Assembly (NCBI GenBank): GCA_032622095.1
Contig: CP136063.1
Coordinates: forward strand, 74,563,980-74,627,979
Reading direction: 5' to 3'
Length of the DNA stretch: 64,000 bases
Origin: Siphonodentalium dalli
Lineage: Eukaryota; Mollusca; Scaphopoda; Gadilida; Siphonodentaliidae
In this document: positions 21,222 through 32,434 of the stretch, one piece after another
Layout: each line of letters starts with the position of its first letter
How positions within the stretch are numbered: position 1 is the first letter of the stretch
Translations under genes and position numbers: made by a program
Notes under the pieces: generated by a model
Database searches by the model: none
What the model was told of the DNA's origin: nothing
What the model saw: only the letters and a program-made list of their open reading frames with translations

Positions 21222-22244
21222 AAAGGTACTAGCAATTTCCGTACGGGTTAGACTTTTGCAGGATGTATGTATTCGCCGATGTAGCTTCGCGGATGTCTCA
21301 CTGTTGCAGTAGGTAAATTTTATGATTTATGACAACGATCGTTTGGTGTGAGCAATGGCTGGACGACTCTTGAAGAGTTTATTGCGGGAATACAATGCAT
21401 AATATAATGTTCAGGTAACTTTGCTGTACCATAAAATGGTGTGTTCTTTGGACATGGAGGTTACTTGGGACAGTATCTCTAAGAGTACAAACATCTAACG
21501 CTTTCTTATGACACATGCTTTTATAAATCCACTTGTGTATTACTTGTCAGTTAACCCTGACCTTCATTTTAAATGGTTGAGCTCGAATACGTTCCAAACT
21601 CGACGCCCTTATAACTGCATTAATTGCATGACATATTGAAACCAAACTATGACCGATAAACACGCATGTTCAATTATGTGGTCTAAAATGAGACACAAAA
21701 ATAAAACCCAACATTTTGGACCCCGTGTGGGCTCGGGATAGAATAGGCCTACCGCCCCACTGCGAGGGGTAAAAAGCCCCTAATGTTGGACCCTGTTTGC
21801 CGTGGGGTGCATCCCGTGAGGTTGGTGTAGGAGTTCTGGAGGTACTGGGCGGTCGTATTACGTGAAGCATCGACCTGCGGATACGACTTAGCCCATGGTC
21901 CTCTTTGGTCCTACATCTCTTCAAGACGGGTGGTTGAGTTGACCAGACTCTACCAATCGACTAGTCATGCCTCCCCACAGTGTTTCAGATTAAATGTTTG
22001 TTATATGTTGTATTGCTCGTCTGATGTTTGAAGTATTGTTTTCTATTTTTTTTCATGTATGTTTCTGTTCTCTCCTGTCTCTTGTGTTCATCTTGATGAT
22101 TGTTGAGTGTTGATTCCTGTATTGTTCACGCCTGTTTCACCGAGGAGAGGTACCGGGAGGCTACTATATGCAGTGACTAAACGGGTCATCGCTTTAGCTA
22201 TGTACCAGTCTTTGTCCCGGCCTTTGGATCGTGCATGGGACTAG
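21222..22244. other. Intergenic with a GC-rich segment
   Basis: No gene. The segment 21700-21950 is unusually GC-rich and contains two related words (CCCAACATTTTGGACCCCGT near 21707 and CTAATGTTGGACCCTGTTTG near 21780). It may be the untranslated part of a retroelement, but this is not established. A TAGATAGATAGATTT tract lies at 22244-22258. Confidence 0.35.
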
Positions 22245-23505
22245 ATAGATAGATTTATTCAGCAAAAGACGCCCCAATATAGGGACAGGTTGCCATGTAT
22301 AATAATATTAACAGTGTATCATGTGACATACAATATATTGACATTATATATATTGAATAATAGTGATAATATATATATATATTCATTAATTGCGTATATT
22401 TGTACCTGTAGAGTGAGTTATCATACATGATTCAACACAACGTAATTTGTCTAGTTTAGCTGTGATCTGGCCTCGAATAACCAATTGACTACGTTGCAGA
22501 TTTGGGAGCATATCTGAGCTCTGTGTCATTGGCTAATATATGTGTGAGTTGATCCAATCTACTCATCAATCGAAAATTCATAAATTTGTCACCCATAATT
22601 TTAATGAGTTCATTCCGTATAGGAAGATATGTTGGACAATCAATTAGGAAATGCCTCTCATCTTCGATGTCTTCGTCATTACACATAATACACAAACTTC
22701 TGGCTAAAGGAATTGGTGGTTGGTCGTGACGACCCTTTTCAATGGTAAGAGAATGATTACTTATTCTTAGACGTGCAAATGTTGAGCGGTCAGCTAGCGA
22801 AGCTGTATTTAAAAGATAGGGTTCTAGGACAATATCTCTTTTAAAACGTCTATATGTTCTTAATTTATTATTACCAGTTTTTGAAACACCATCGCGCATA
22901 CTTGTTCTAAAGTCTTCAATGTGATGTTCTCGAAGCTGGCGTATAAATGACTTTAGAAGCTTGTTAATTAGAGGCTTGTTGTTAGTAATGTCGAAGGGTA
23001 CAGTCAAGCCAAATGACTCCAGACTTTTGCATATCGAATTTCCAGCTACACCGCTGCGCTGTTCGCGCATTGCATTACTTAATATGCCTTTCGTACAGCT
23101 GGATGAGATTTTAACAGCATATGAGGCCATTCTACATAAAGCGATAAAATATAACGGGTAGCTCCCAATTCGGCTCTGACTGCATTGTTTGAAGCGTATT
23201 TACCGACTCCAAGTATTTGTTTGCAATGTGTGATATGAAGTTTCTCACACGGATAACGTTCGTGATTTTTGTTTGTTAATTCACTTGCCCACAATTCACT
23301 GCCATATAGAAGTATAGGCTTGATTAATTTATCAAACAGTTTAAGGGAAGTTTTCAGAGGGAGGGGCGCTTTATTTGCACACGCACGAGATATTGAATAA
23401 AGAGCTTTTCGTCCTTTGCCACTCAAATTATTTACGGCCTGCGTGAATTTTCCTGTGCTGGAAAACGTCATTCCGAGATAGGTATATTCGTTATCCAGTT
23501 ATGGG
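22245..23505 (-). pseudogene. LINE ORF2 C-terminal relic
   Basis: Two overlapping minus-strand frames carry reverse-transcriptase thumb and C-terminal sequence. The upstream frame (23471-23079) has a LGMTFSSTGKF block and LLYGSELW. The downstream frame (23130-22489) ends in a zinc-binding-like CIMC...H...C segment. A frameshift separates them. The 3' end probably lies at the TAGATAGA tract (22244-22258), and the 5' end is truncated near 23505, where similarity stops. It looks like an L2/Daphne/RTE-like LINE; the clade is not settled. It differs from the LINE at 8415. Confidence 0.85.
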
Positions 23506-23528
23506 ACTATGGATTCTAGTTACAAAGA

Positions 23529-23770
23529 TGTAGGGCTGAAAAACATTTATCGTATATAGATGCTAAAAAAATAGTTGGTCCCAGATCATCAATTGTTCAA
23601 GCCACATATTCAGCTACCGTTTCTAGAAAAAACTATGTTGATGCCGGCACTCAGACAGATTCAAACAAAACTTGTCAGTATCTCACTAGCAACCCAAGTT
23701 CAAGAAAATGGTATTATTCCTGTTCCAGAACCTTTCTCACAGAAAATGGATACAGCTCCTGCAGTTTTAC
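23529..23770 (+). pseudogene. LINE ORF1-like relic
   Basis: A plus-strand frame reads RAEKHLSYIDAKKIV, then an alanine/valine-rich stretch, then DAGTQTD. This is the order seen downstream of the zinc knuckles in ORF1 proteins of many invertebrate LINEs. It ends in a stop after a drift in sequence character. It abuts the minus-strand LINE at 22245-23505, so it belongs to a different insertion. Another plus frame (23575-23988) overlaps it and has no recognised content. Confidence 0.5.
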
Positions 23771-24224
23771 CATTTGCTACCAAACCAACTAAGGAAGTCG
23801 ATTCCATTGTTACAAAACAGAAATCTCCAAAATTTGTCAAAAGATTCGACTCTCAAAACAACATGTTGAACTTTGAGTATTCAAAATTCGCTACGATGTT
23901 TAACGATAAACTGTCCACTTGGAAGGAGGGGGGGGGGCATTGCATATTAAGTGGAGGGCGGCTGGCGCGTGTGCGCAGGCTCGCCTGACTAGTCTACCAC
24001 TCGATTGTCAACTTGATGAATTGATTAAGATTCACGCCAGATTCAACAAATATTATAAATATCTTATCAATCATTCAGGGTGCTTGTTTGGCAGCTACTT
24101 AAAATATTATGGTCTGTCACAGTCTTGTTAAATTAAATTATTTATTGTATGCATGTTTTTTTTAACTTGACCGTTCCCAAAGCAGTATTGCTGTCTTTTT
24201 TGATATTCTGTTTTATATGTGTTT
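23771..24224. other. Intergenic, no gene seen
   Basis: Contains an 8-base G run near 23930 and a short GC-rich stretch (23940-23990). No recognised domain. Confidence 0.35.
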
Positions 24225-24540
24225 GCACAGTGGTCAGTTTCTTAAAGTGATGTGAAACACTCCTGTAGGGTGATCAAATAGAAATGGAGAATAATCTTGC
24301 TAAACGTAGTTATATTATACAAATATTATATCGAAATTGACATGACACCATTATTCTTATATATTAATTAAATGTAGCGACAGTCGATGGTGAAATCGTT
24401 TTCGTTAGTTTATCGCCGGTAGTTGCGTCCCGAATCGAGAGGTGAATATTTACAATTGAGCGTAGTTCAGACGATGTTTTCTATGGAGTGTTACGGTAGA
24501 TTTGCTTGAGATTTTCGGTGATGTTAGTAGAATGCTACAC
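24225..24540 (-). repeat. Dispersed repeat, unoccupied paralogue of 5961-6290
   Basis: The reverse complement aligns along 5985-6290. At the position where the 6291 MITE is inserted, this copy has a single TTAA (about 24243-24246) and continues without interruption, giving an in-window empty site. Confidence 0.8.
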
Positions 24541-26912
24541 TCCACCATTTGGCATAGCGACCGAATACTATAACTAACAGTTCCACGCACCAGAATAAGT
24601 CCATAATATGTCTTTAATGGTTCTGACCCCAATTGAACACTCTTGCTCTGATTTTTGGTGTTTTTATTTGTATATATTTAGTTTCATTTTAGTCCAATTC
24701 ACGGTTACGTCTATACACAGTTGCTTCACTTAATTATGATTCAGTTTTCGTTGTCGTATTATGGCCTAACGGCTATACCGACGTAAATTCCTCACCAAAC
24801 AAACATCAACATTTTGGATTTTTCACATTGGAAACTCCCTTTTGTGGGCCCTTACAATTCCTTTGGGGTGATTTCGGACACTAGCCCAGGGTAAGCAGCT
24901 AATATAGCCTATATATTCTATTTCACTGTAAATGAAATATGTCCAGACCTGTAATGATGTATAAAGAAGGTATTTATTTTATTATTTCTTAAAGCACATA
25001 GCGATGTTGTGATATTTGTTTTATTGTCCCGTGGTGGTGTCCGAAATAACCCCGACAACTCAACACTGTGAACATATGTCTTCGTTGGAGTGTAGACTAA
25101 AGGTCTTATTGCGAAGTATCCGGAGTGTATTTAATCCAATAGATTTTTGATCCGCATTTAGAGGTTTTCTGGTGTGGTGAATGAGACACTTTCAGTGATT
25201 AGCCGCAGTTGTAATGATTTGAAGGATTAGTTGTTTTAACGGAATCTTGAGGTGGTGCTTTAGTGAAACATTGAAGGCATTATGATTAATTATTCTCCGT
25301 AAACAGTGGTGAATGAAACCTTATCGGAAATTATTTCATAATGACTCTCGAGATTGTTTGTAAATCAGTCCGTATTCAACCGCGATATATTGGCTTCTGT
25401 CAGTCAATTGCAGACCTCTATTTCGATTGAAATTAGAACAAATAACAAAGAAAAATACATGACCGCTGAAAACAACTCTAATGTCGTATAAGAGCACCGA
25501 GAAAATAACAGTTTAATGTATTTGCCGCGAGCTGGCAACACTTCATACTTAATAACATGTCAATCGTCAAGGCGTTTGCCATTTTGTTGGCAATGGATGT
25601 TTGAATATCAACTATAATATATTGGTGCATCAATGTAATGGCCGTTGCATGTTTGGCTTTGAACCTTTCAATCAATTGGAACGTATGCGCCCTTCGTGAA
25701 CACATCATACATGACGTATATGTGTACATATTTCATAATTATCATAACTTTAGTTTGGCATATCCGATTTTTAAAATGTGTTCATATGCGTTCTTACCAA
25801 GAACACACCATAAACATATACAAAAAAAACTACATATGATCAACTATATATACATAGTCATTTTTCGCAATCATTACATTAAAGGTCCAGTATATTTTAT
25901 ATGACTATAGGTATATAGATAATGATGGTGTATCTCTTCCCTAAATGGTTTCTGTATTTGTTCAGAGATGTAAAATAATACTTCGAGTCGCAAGGCGTGG
26001 AAGTCGTTCCCGTATGTGATGTGACCAGGCGAATCCTTTGAGAGCAGGGATGGATTCTCTACTGTGCAAAGTAATGCATTACCATTATCACTTTTGCCAT
26101 TTTCTGCATTGAAATTTCCATTACCATTATTTTTTAAATGAGACGTACAAAATGATTCTTTATCATTACTATTATTTTTCAAAAGTAATGTACTAACATG
26201 AATATTACTACCAGTGTGTAAGGTTTAATTACAAAAATAAAGTATGGGTGTGTGCTCTCCCGGCCCACCGAAGTCACACCACACCGACCGTGTCGTATTA
26301 AATATTATGTTCTTTTATAAATTATAAATGAACGTTTTTTCAACTAAAATCAAAGCTTTCGTGTGCTGTCAGGCCTGTGGAAATGAGATAACTGTAGTCA
26401 TAATTTCCATTATACAATAAAATACATTTTATAAGCAATATTCTTACTAAAACAAATGGTAAACAAGAACAATCAGTATATGCCTTATTTCTTCCACGAT
26501 AATGCTAGTCTTTAGGCCTGAGATCAATGGCGAAAATCTGATTCCCTCATGCACTTTTGTTTCTTATACCATACCCAGGGTCCGCGCTGGACCGAAATTT
26601 ACTTTTGCCAAATGTTATCCCTGATAGTATCATTTGCTGCAACCTTGATTTATTTTTTTTGGGGTTTCGACACTCGCGGTTTGATATCTATAGGAAAGCA
26701 GTCAGTTTATAATTACGCTCGCATACATATCTCTTGTTGTTTATCATACAACACTAAACCAATCACCGAACAATAAAATAGTAGAATAGTTGCTTCTTCA
26801 GAAGGGAAAACCACAAGATGATTAGCTGTGTAAACACCACCATCACACTAATTCTGGTAATCCCTCCACCCATTGATAATGTTACCAGATTAACTGCATC
26901 TTATTGCAGATG
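24541..26912. other. Intergenic, no gene seen
   Basis: About 2.4 kb of AT-rich sequence with only short chance frames. I recognised no coding domain, RNA gene or window-internal repeat. Confidence 0.4.
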
Positions 26913-27413
26913 TTAAAGGTATGGTTGGCCTTGGCGGTGGGTATCCTGTTAAAATATTTCCACCCGTCAAAAACCGCCACAAACAGAAAGAACAACAAAA
27001 TGCAGACAGACTTTGTCCGTATAAAAATAAGAAATATCGCATAAACAGTATGTTATTGTCATATCTTTGACCATTGTTATGTAAACAAAAGCATAAAAAG
27101 TTACTTTTCTGGTGTTTGTTTATATTATGATGGTAAACATAAAGAGCGTTCTTTGTTGGTGAATTCCTGATATGGAACGAATAAAGAGCGTTTATGCCAT
27201 TTGTGTGTGATTAGCCAGCAGCATTGTGCTGTCTTCTGTAACACAATCAGGCTCTTGTTTAGGTAAAATATAGTAAATCTTTATGATAACATGCTGTTTA
27301 CGCGATGGTCATGGTATATATGAACGAAACTGTATGCGTTTTAATGTTTTTCTGTTTACGTGATCGGAACAAATATGAATATTTTCGACAACTAAGGCCT
27401 CACGTGCCTTTAA
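26913..27413 (+). mobile_element. MITE family A, copy 3
   Basis: 501 bp, TTAA at both borders (26913-26916, 27410-27413), nearly identical to 17067-17567. It contains the repeated word ATAAAGAGCGTT and the foldback blocks of the family. Flanks are unrelated to those of other copies. Confidence 0.95.
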
Positions 27414-27716
27414 CTTTTCCGAAGCCACATAAAACACCACCAATATAATTCTATTGTAATAATTTCTTAAAATGAACGGTATTGGTTTACCGATAATTTA
27501 CAACTTTATTGAGCAATTTAAAAGTGACTTGCCAAATGTAAATACTTTTTTCCAGATGTGAATTATTTTTGCCATTGTCAAATTTACCAAGTGGCAGTGC
27601 GAACCCTGACAATATCATATTCTGTATCAATGTATAATGTTAAAGATACATGTAGATACACGTCTCGGTACTCTCACTTGACAATCAAACAACAAATAAA
27701 ACACTCATACTTCAAG

Positions 27717-28155
27717 TCACATGGCGGTTTGCGCTCCAAAATACACATATTATTCGCTTTTGAATTGTTCTCAGTATCGAAATATGTCGATAGATATCTA
27801 ATCTACCTTTCTACGAGCATTATGTAACCCAAAAAGACGTATTGAAGTAATAAAAAATACAACTGTGAATACGGTGTTTGGGTCCCTAACACAAAACAGC
27901 AATTCGCACGACATGGAACAGTACAGAGGGTTCATTGATACTCTATTCCTATTATGGTATCAATACAGAGCGTTTGTTTGACTTTTGGCGAAAAGTTGAA
28001 AGCGGATGAAAATGGCTGTGACGTTGGCAAGTGTTTTTCAGAGCATATGAAGCCGGTATAGCAATAGTTCGATTATTTATCGACCTATCGTATCCGTTGC
28101 TCCAAATTACATAGGAAACACATTGGAGGTTCGAATGAGCCATGCCCATTTAAAG
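27717..28155 (+). repeat. Dispersed repeat, paired with 53525-53965
   Basis: Aligns over about 435 bp with 53525-53965 (shared GCGGTTTGCGCTCCAAAA, ATCGAAATATGTCGATA, GACCTATCGTAT), at moderate identity with indels. No coding frame and no evident termini. Confidence 0.8.
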
Positions 28156-30009
28156 TCAACTTAAAACGTAGAACTCCAAAACCTGCGGCAATGGTAGCTA
28201 ACTTATTGTATCAGTTCACTTTAATGATCTCACAAATTAAGGGATTATAGATTATGACTTATCTGTTTGTGTAGACAATACAAATCTATACATCTGAGTC
28301 GTGGATGAGCTAACTATCAGCTTGTACTGGTGTGTGCAATCATAACTGTACATATATCTACTTCTGTATTTTAATACAAAGCATGTACATTACATATGCC
28401 AGTTAAGCTGAAACAATTGTGCTACTTGTTAAATACCCCGAACTGGGGAATTTTATTTCCTTGGAACACGATTAGATAAATATAGCTATGATATCACTCA
28501 CCATAGATTCATAATTACTGTTATTATATTGTTTTAATCTTCCAGTTGTAAGGTAACCATCATCGTTCCCGAAATATACTGATCACATATTTCAGCATGT
28601 AAATAAGAATGTAATGCTAAAAAACTAACAATTACACATTACTGTTCAGTACTTGAAAAAAGTAATGCATTGTAATGCCTTACCATTAAACTGTGATCAC
28701 CACCCCTCTTTGAGAGTGCCTTCTGACACGTCAAACTGTTCCGTATAAGACGGAGACTTCGAGATTGATTTGGTATCTGGGGAGGGTGCTTACCCCGGAA
28801 TGGTCGAAAGGGCCTATCGACCAATGTATCCTTTCCTTCACATTTGCTTTGGATTCTGTATGGATACGTCAAAATGTCCAATTCTGGCACAATAGGACGG
28901 GTTATATACAATTTTACACTAACTGAGGAGGTTTTCTGTGATAATAAATTGTGCGCTTAATAGACCTGGCTATAGTAACACAGGTTTGACACATGTGACT
29001 ATATTTCACGACACTCTGAGTTCGAGACACGCAAACGGATACAATATTTATCTGTGGCAGCCCGGCACCAGAAAATTGCTATAATACTCAAATTTATTGT
29101 GAGTCGGTTGTGCTATCAGGCATATACTACAGTGTTAAAACTTCCCATCACTAGCATCAAGCTAGCAGTTCCAGCTGGCACGTGCTTCCACACATGTGCA
29201 TGTATATAATAACTTTTCTTCGAACTTGAACCCCAAAAATCTAAACCGAAATAACTATGATTTAATAGTATTTTATCTTATACCGGTTTGATGTTATACT
29301 GTGTATTAAATTTTAACTATATCTTACATATGTGTATTATACTCCAAGAAAGAACTATGCGCGACGTGACCTTTCACCTCACGACGTTGTTGCCTTAGCG
29401 ACGTATCAACAAAAACTCTCGCCTCGAAATTGGGTCACATCTACTTTAGTATTTCGGATAGTTTAAACGAATAAATTAATGCATGCACGTGGTATCAAAT
29501 AGTAATGTAGCTACATACTCGACGAAACATGATTAGATGTCCCTGATAGGACTAAATTTTAACTTTCACTGTTCTGTCCCCGTCATTTTAGACAGCTTGC
29601 ACTGCACAAAATTTGCAAAATTACGATGTGCACTTTTCTCAGAATTTGCGTGGTTATTTTCAATCCAGCTAATTCTGAACTATAACATTTTGAAAGACTT
29701 TGCTTTTTGTTTGAGAACATTGATATTTGATTGGAAGAATTTCACAGTTCCGATTTCTGAACATGGATTAATATTAGATCAGGACTTATATCTTGTTTCT
29801 TGCTGACAAATCAACCCAATGTTCCATAAATCCACGACCTCATTACATGTACTGTAACTGCGTATTCATGCGTAACGGGAATTGCTCATCGAAATGACAA
29901 AATTACTCTTCGAAATTACCAAAATGTAGGTTGTTTTTGTTTCAAAACTGACATACATTTGGCTTAATTTGACCAAAAATTATAGTGTCGGTTGGCAAAA
30001 GATAAATAC
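28156..30009. other. Intergenic, no gene seen
   Basis: About 1.85 kb. The minus frame 28639-28911 and plus frame 29537-29806 are open but carry no recognised motif. No repeat was recognised. Confidence 0.35.
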
Positions 30010-30012
30010 AAC

Positions 30013-30147
30013 AATAGCATAGTATGTTTTGAGATGTGTTTTATCTCAAATCGTTAGAAGTATGATTTTTCGCTCGGTAGACCCGCGCGAAAAATCATAC
30101 TTCTAACTCGTTGAGATAAAACACATCTCAAAACTCACTATGCTATT
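30013..30147. repeat. Long foldback hairpin, ~60-bp arms
   Basis: Arms 30013-30073 and 30087-30147 are inverted copies with few mismatches (core GAGATGTGTTTTATCTCAA) around a 13-base loop. A cruciform or a hairpin RNA is possible. No flanking duplication was determined. Confidence 0.9.
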
Positions 30148-30219
30148 ATCGTATATATAACACATTAAATCTCAACTGAATTTTAGCTATTGCTGTTTTC
30201 TTTATGGCTTATTTAATGT

Positions 30220-31330
30220 GGTTCCCAAAACACCATTGTAAATTAACTATGCCAGGTTTATTTCATTGTAGTGATTACCATAGTTAATACCACTCAAAAG
30301 GCCATTGTAATTTAAATTGGCTACCGGTATGGCTAACAAACGTTTATTTCACTATGGTAAACCATGGTGATTACCATAGTTTTACCACTCAATTTACAAC
30401 AGTCTTTTGGGTGGTAAAACTATGGTAATTACCATAGTGAAAAAACAATAGCTAATTTGCAAGTTATTTGTGTGGTGAAGCAATAGTAAAAAAAAACAAT
30501 AGTAAATTTTCAACAGTTTTTTGGATGGTAAAACTATGGTAATCAATCATGATGGTAATTACCATAGTGAAAACACAAAAGTTAATTTACAACAGTCTTT
30601 TGAATGGTAAAACTATGGTAGTCATCATAATATAATGGTAATTACAAGGAGGCATAGTGATTATCACGGAGGCATGGGTATAACCATGGTAAATTAACTA
30701 CTGTTTTTTTTACTATTGTTTTACTACTCAAATAACCGTTGTAAAACCATGGTTTTACAACAACCGTTGTAAATTTACCACCCAAATCACCATTGTAAAT
30801 GTACCATCCAAATCACCGTTGTAAATTTACACTCAAATACCGTTGTAAATGGACTTTTGTTTCAGATAACCATTGTAAATTAACAATTGTTTTTTCTTAT
30901 GGTAAACCATAATTTTAATATGGTAAAACAATAGTAAATTTTTAAAATGGGTTGTTCACGGTAAAACGCTCCATCGGTCACCTTGTCACCGACTGATGAT
31001 TGTCATCTAATTCACCATAGTGGAAATACCATGTTATTTACCATTTGTGGAATTGCCATTTACTATATGGTGGAATTACCATTTACCATGTACTTCACCA
31101 TGGTAATCCACCATGGTGTTACCATGGTAAATTTACCACATGGTGTTTTCGCAGCACGGTAAATCCTCCACAAGGTAAATTTATAAAAATCCACCATGGT
31201 GTTACCATGGTAAATTTACCATGGTAACATTTCCATATGGTGTTTTCGCCGCACGGTAAATCCTCCAGATGGTAAATTTATAAAAATCCACCATGGTGTT
31301 ACCATGGTAAATTTATGGTACTTATTTGGT
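30220..31330. repeat. Degenerate GGTAA/ACCAT palindromic low-complexity tract
   Basis: About 1.1 kb dominated by scrambled copies of words such as ACCATGGTAA, GGTAATTACCAT and TTTACCATGGTAA. Because the words are palindromic, both strands look alike. The 3' part (31085-31325) has a clearer tandem structure of about 110 bp. Frames through it are spurious. Confidence 0.8.
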
Positions 31331-31370
31331 TATTTGGGAATGGACCCGGGAAGATTATGGAAAGGGTGTC

Positions 31371-31825
31371 TCATTTTGGAAATTTATATGGGGTTTCTGA
31401 CATAATTATGTTTTCTTTTTGTCTGGGTGACTTCGGCGTCCCTATATCCACTGGCCACGACGGCAGTGAGCGGTAGAGTGATATCGGTTTCCTCTGTACG
31501 CTGGCTGTGAAATGTGGCGCTGTGACGGCTGGCTGATCTTCTTGCCCAGAGGCCAAGTGGAAGGGAGCTGGGCGTCTCCCCTGTTTCTGTTTCCACTTGA
31601 TCCTCCTGTAGGCATCCATTTTCCTTCGGGAGGGGTATATTTTTCTTCCCCCTCTTCTCGCCGGTAGCACTGTTCCCGTATGTGGTAGGTTGACTCCATC
31701 AATTGGGTGACGGCCAATAACCGTAATAATGTCCGTGTTGGTGCCACTCGGCATGACATGATCAGTTCAACGTGGCAGCCTGACCGATGTAAAGTCCAGG
31801 TCAGGCAGTGATCCACGTTTTCCAA
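31371..31825 (-). other. Unrecognised open region on the minus strand
   Basis: Two minus-strand frames are open together across this GC-richer block (31371-31754 and 31442-31825, 127 codons each). Neither shows a domain, signal peptide or membrane segment I recognise; both are arginine-rich. It may be a retroelement or exon relic. Confidence 0.2.
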
Positions 31826-31876
31826 ATTTCTAGTGGCATTTGGATTTAATGACAGATATAGCTGTGGTTTAAAACT

Positions 31877-31971
31877 GATATCCCCCTCGCTGTCGGGTAT
31901 TAGTCCACATAAGCATCTCGGCTACGCCACGGTGAATATTCTGGACTAATGCCAACAGCTCGAGGAATATC
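31877..31971. repeat. Imperfect foldback hairpin
   Basis: Inverted arms of about 30 bp (GATATCCCCCTCGCTGTCGG with its partner ending CTCGAGGAATATC) around a loop of about 34 bp. Confidence 0.7.
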
Positions 31972-32258
31972 ATATACGTATGACAGCTAAATGACATAGG
32001 GTGAACAGTTGAAATTTAAGAGATTTTTAAACAGATGCTATATATACTGAGTCTATCATTCTCGTATCAAAAGATAGATTGTTCCAAAAAGATATTGCAA
32101 TATTTTGAAATTATAACATAGTTCACAGTTAATGTGTCAGGTAAACGAGACACATGAACTCCACTTTTGCAAGATCTAGTACATGTAACTGTACTAAGTT
32201 TGGTAAACATTGTAGAAATGCAGCATGTTGTACATCCGTGGAGAGACTTAAACAAATT

Positions 32259-32418
32259 AAGTCCCTAATGTCGTAATCACTGTCTCAAGTTGGAAATTCC
32301 ATGACTGACACAACATGAGCGAAATTTCACATAAAAAATATGTTTAATTTGTTGGCTAATAATATGATAAAATGATCGAGGCACAAGTTAAGTCCCTAGT
32401 GTGGTAATCACTGTCTCT
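32259..32418 (+). repeat. Direct repeat 3' of the 764-residue receptor
   Basis: Two roughly 30-bp copies (32259-32288, 32389-32418) of a word starting AAGTCCCTA and ending ATCACTGTCTC, 130 bp apart. They lie just beyond the stop of the minus-strand receptor and could be in its 3' UTR. Confidence 0.75.
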
Positions 32419-32434
32419 GACTATGATCATTTAG

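Noticed and set aside
25874-26182. 102-codon N-rich minus-strand frame
   Set aside because: Composition reflects ATT/ACC-rich DNA; no motif and no supporting context.
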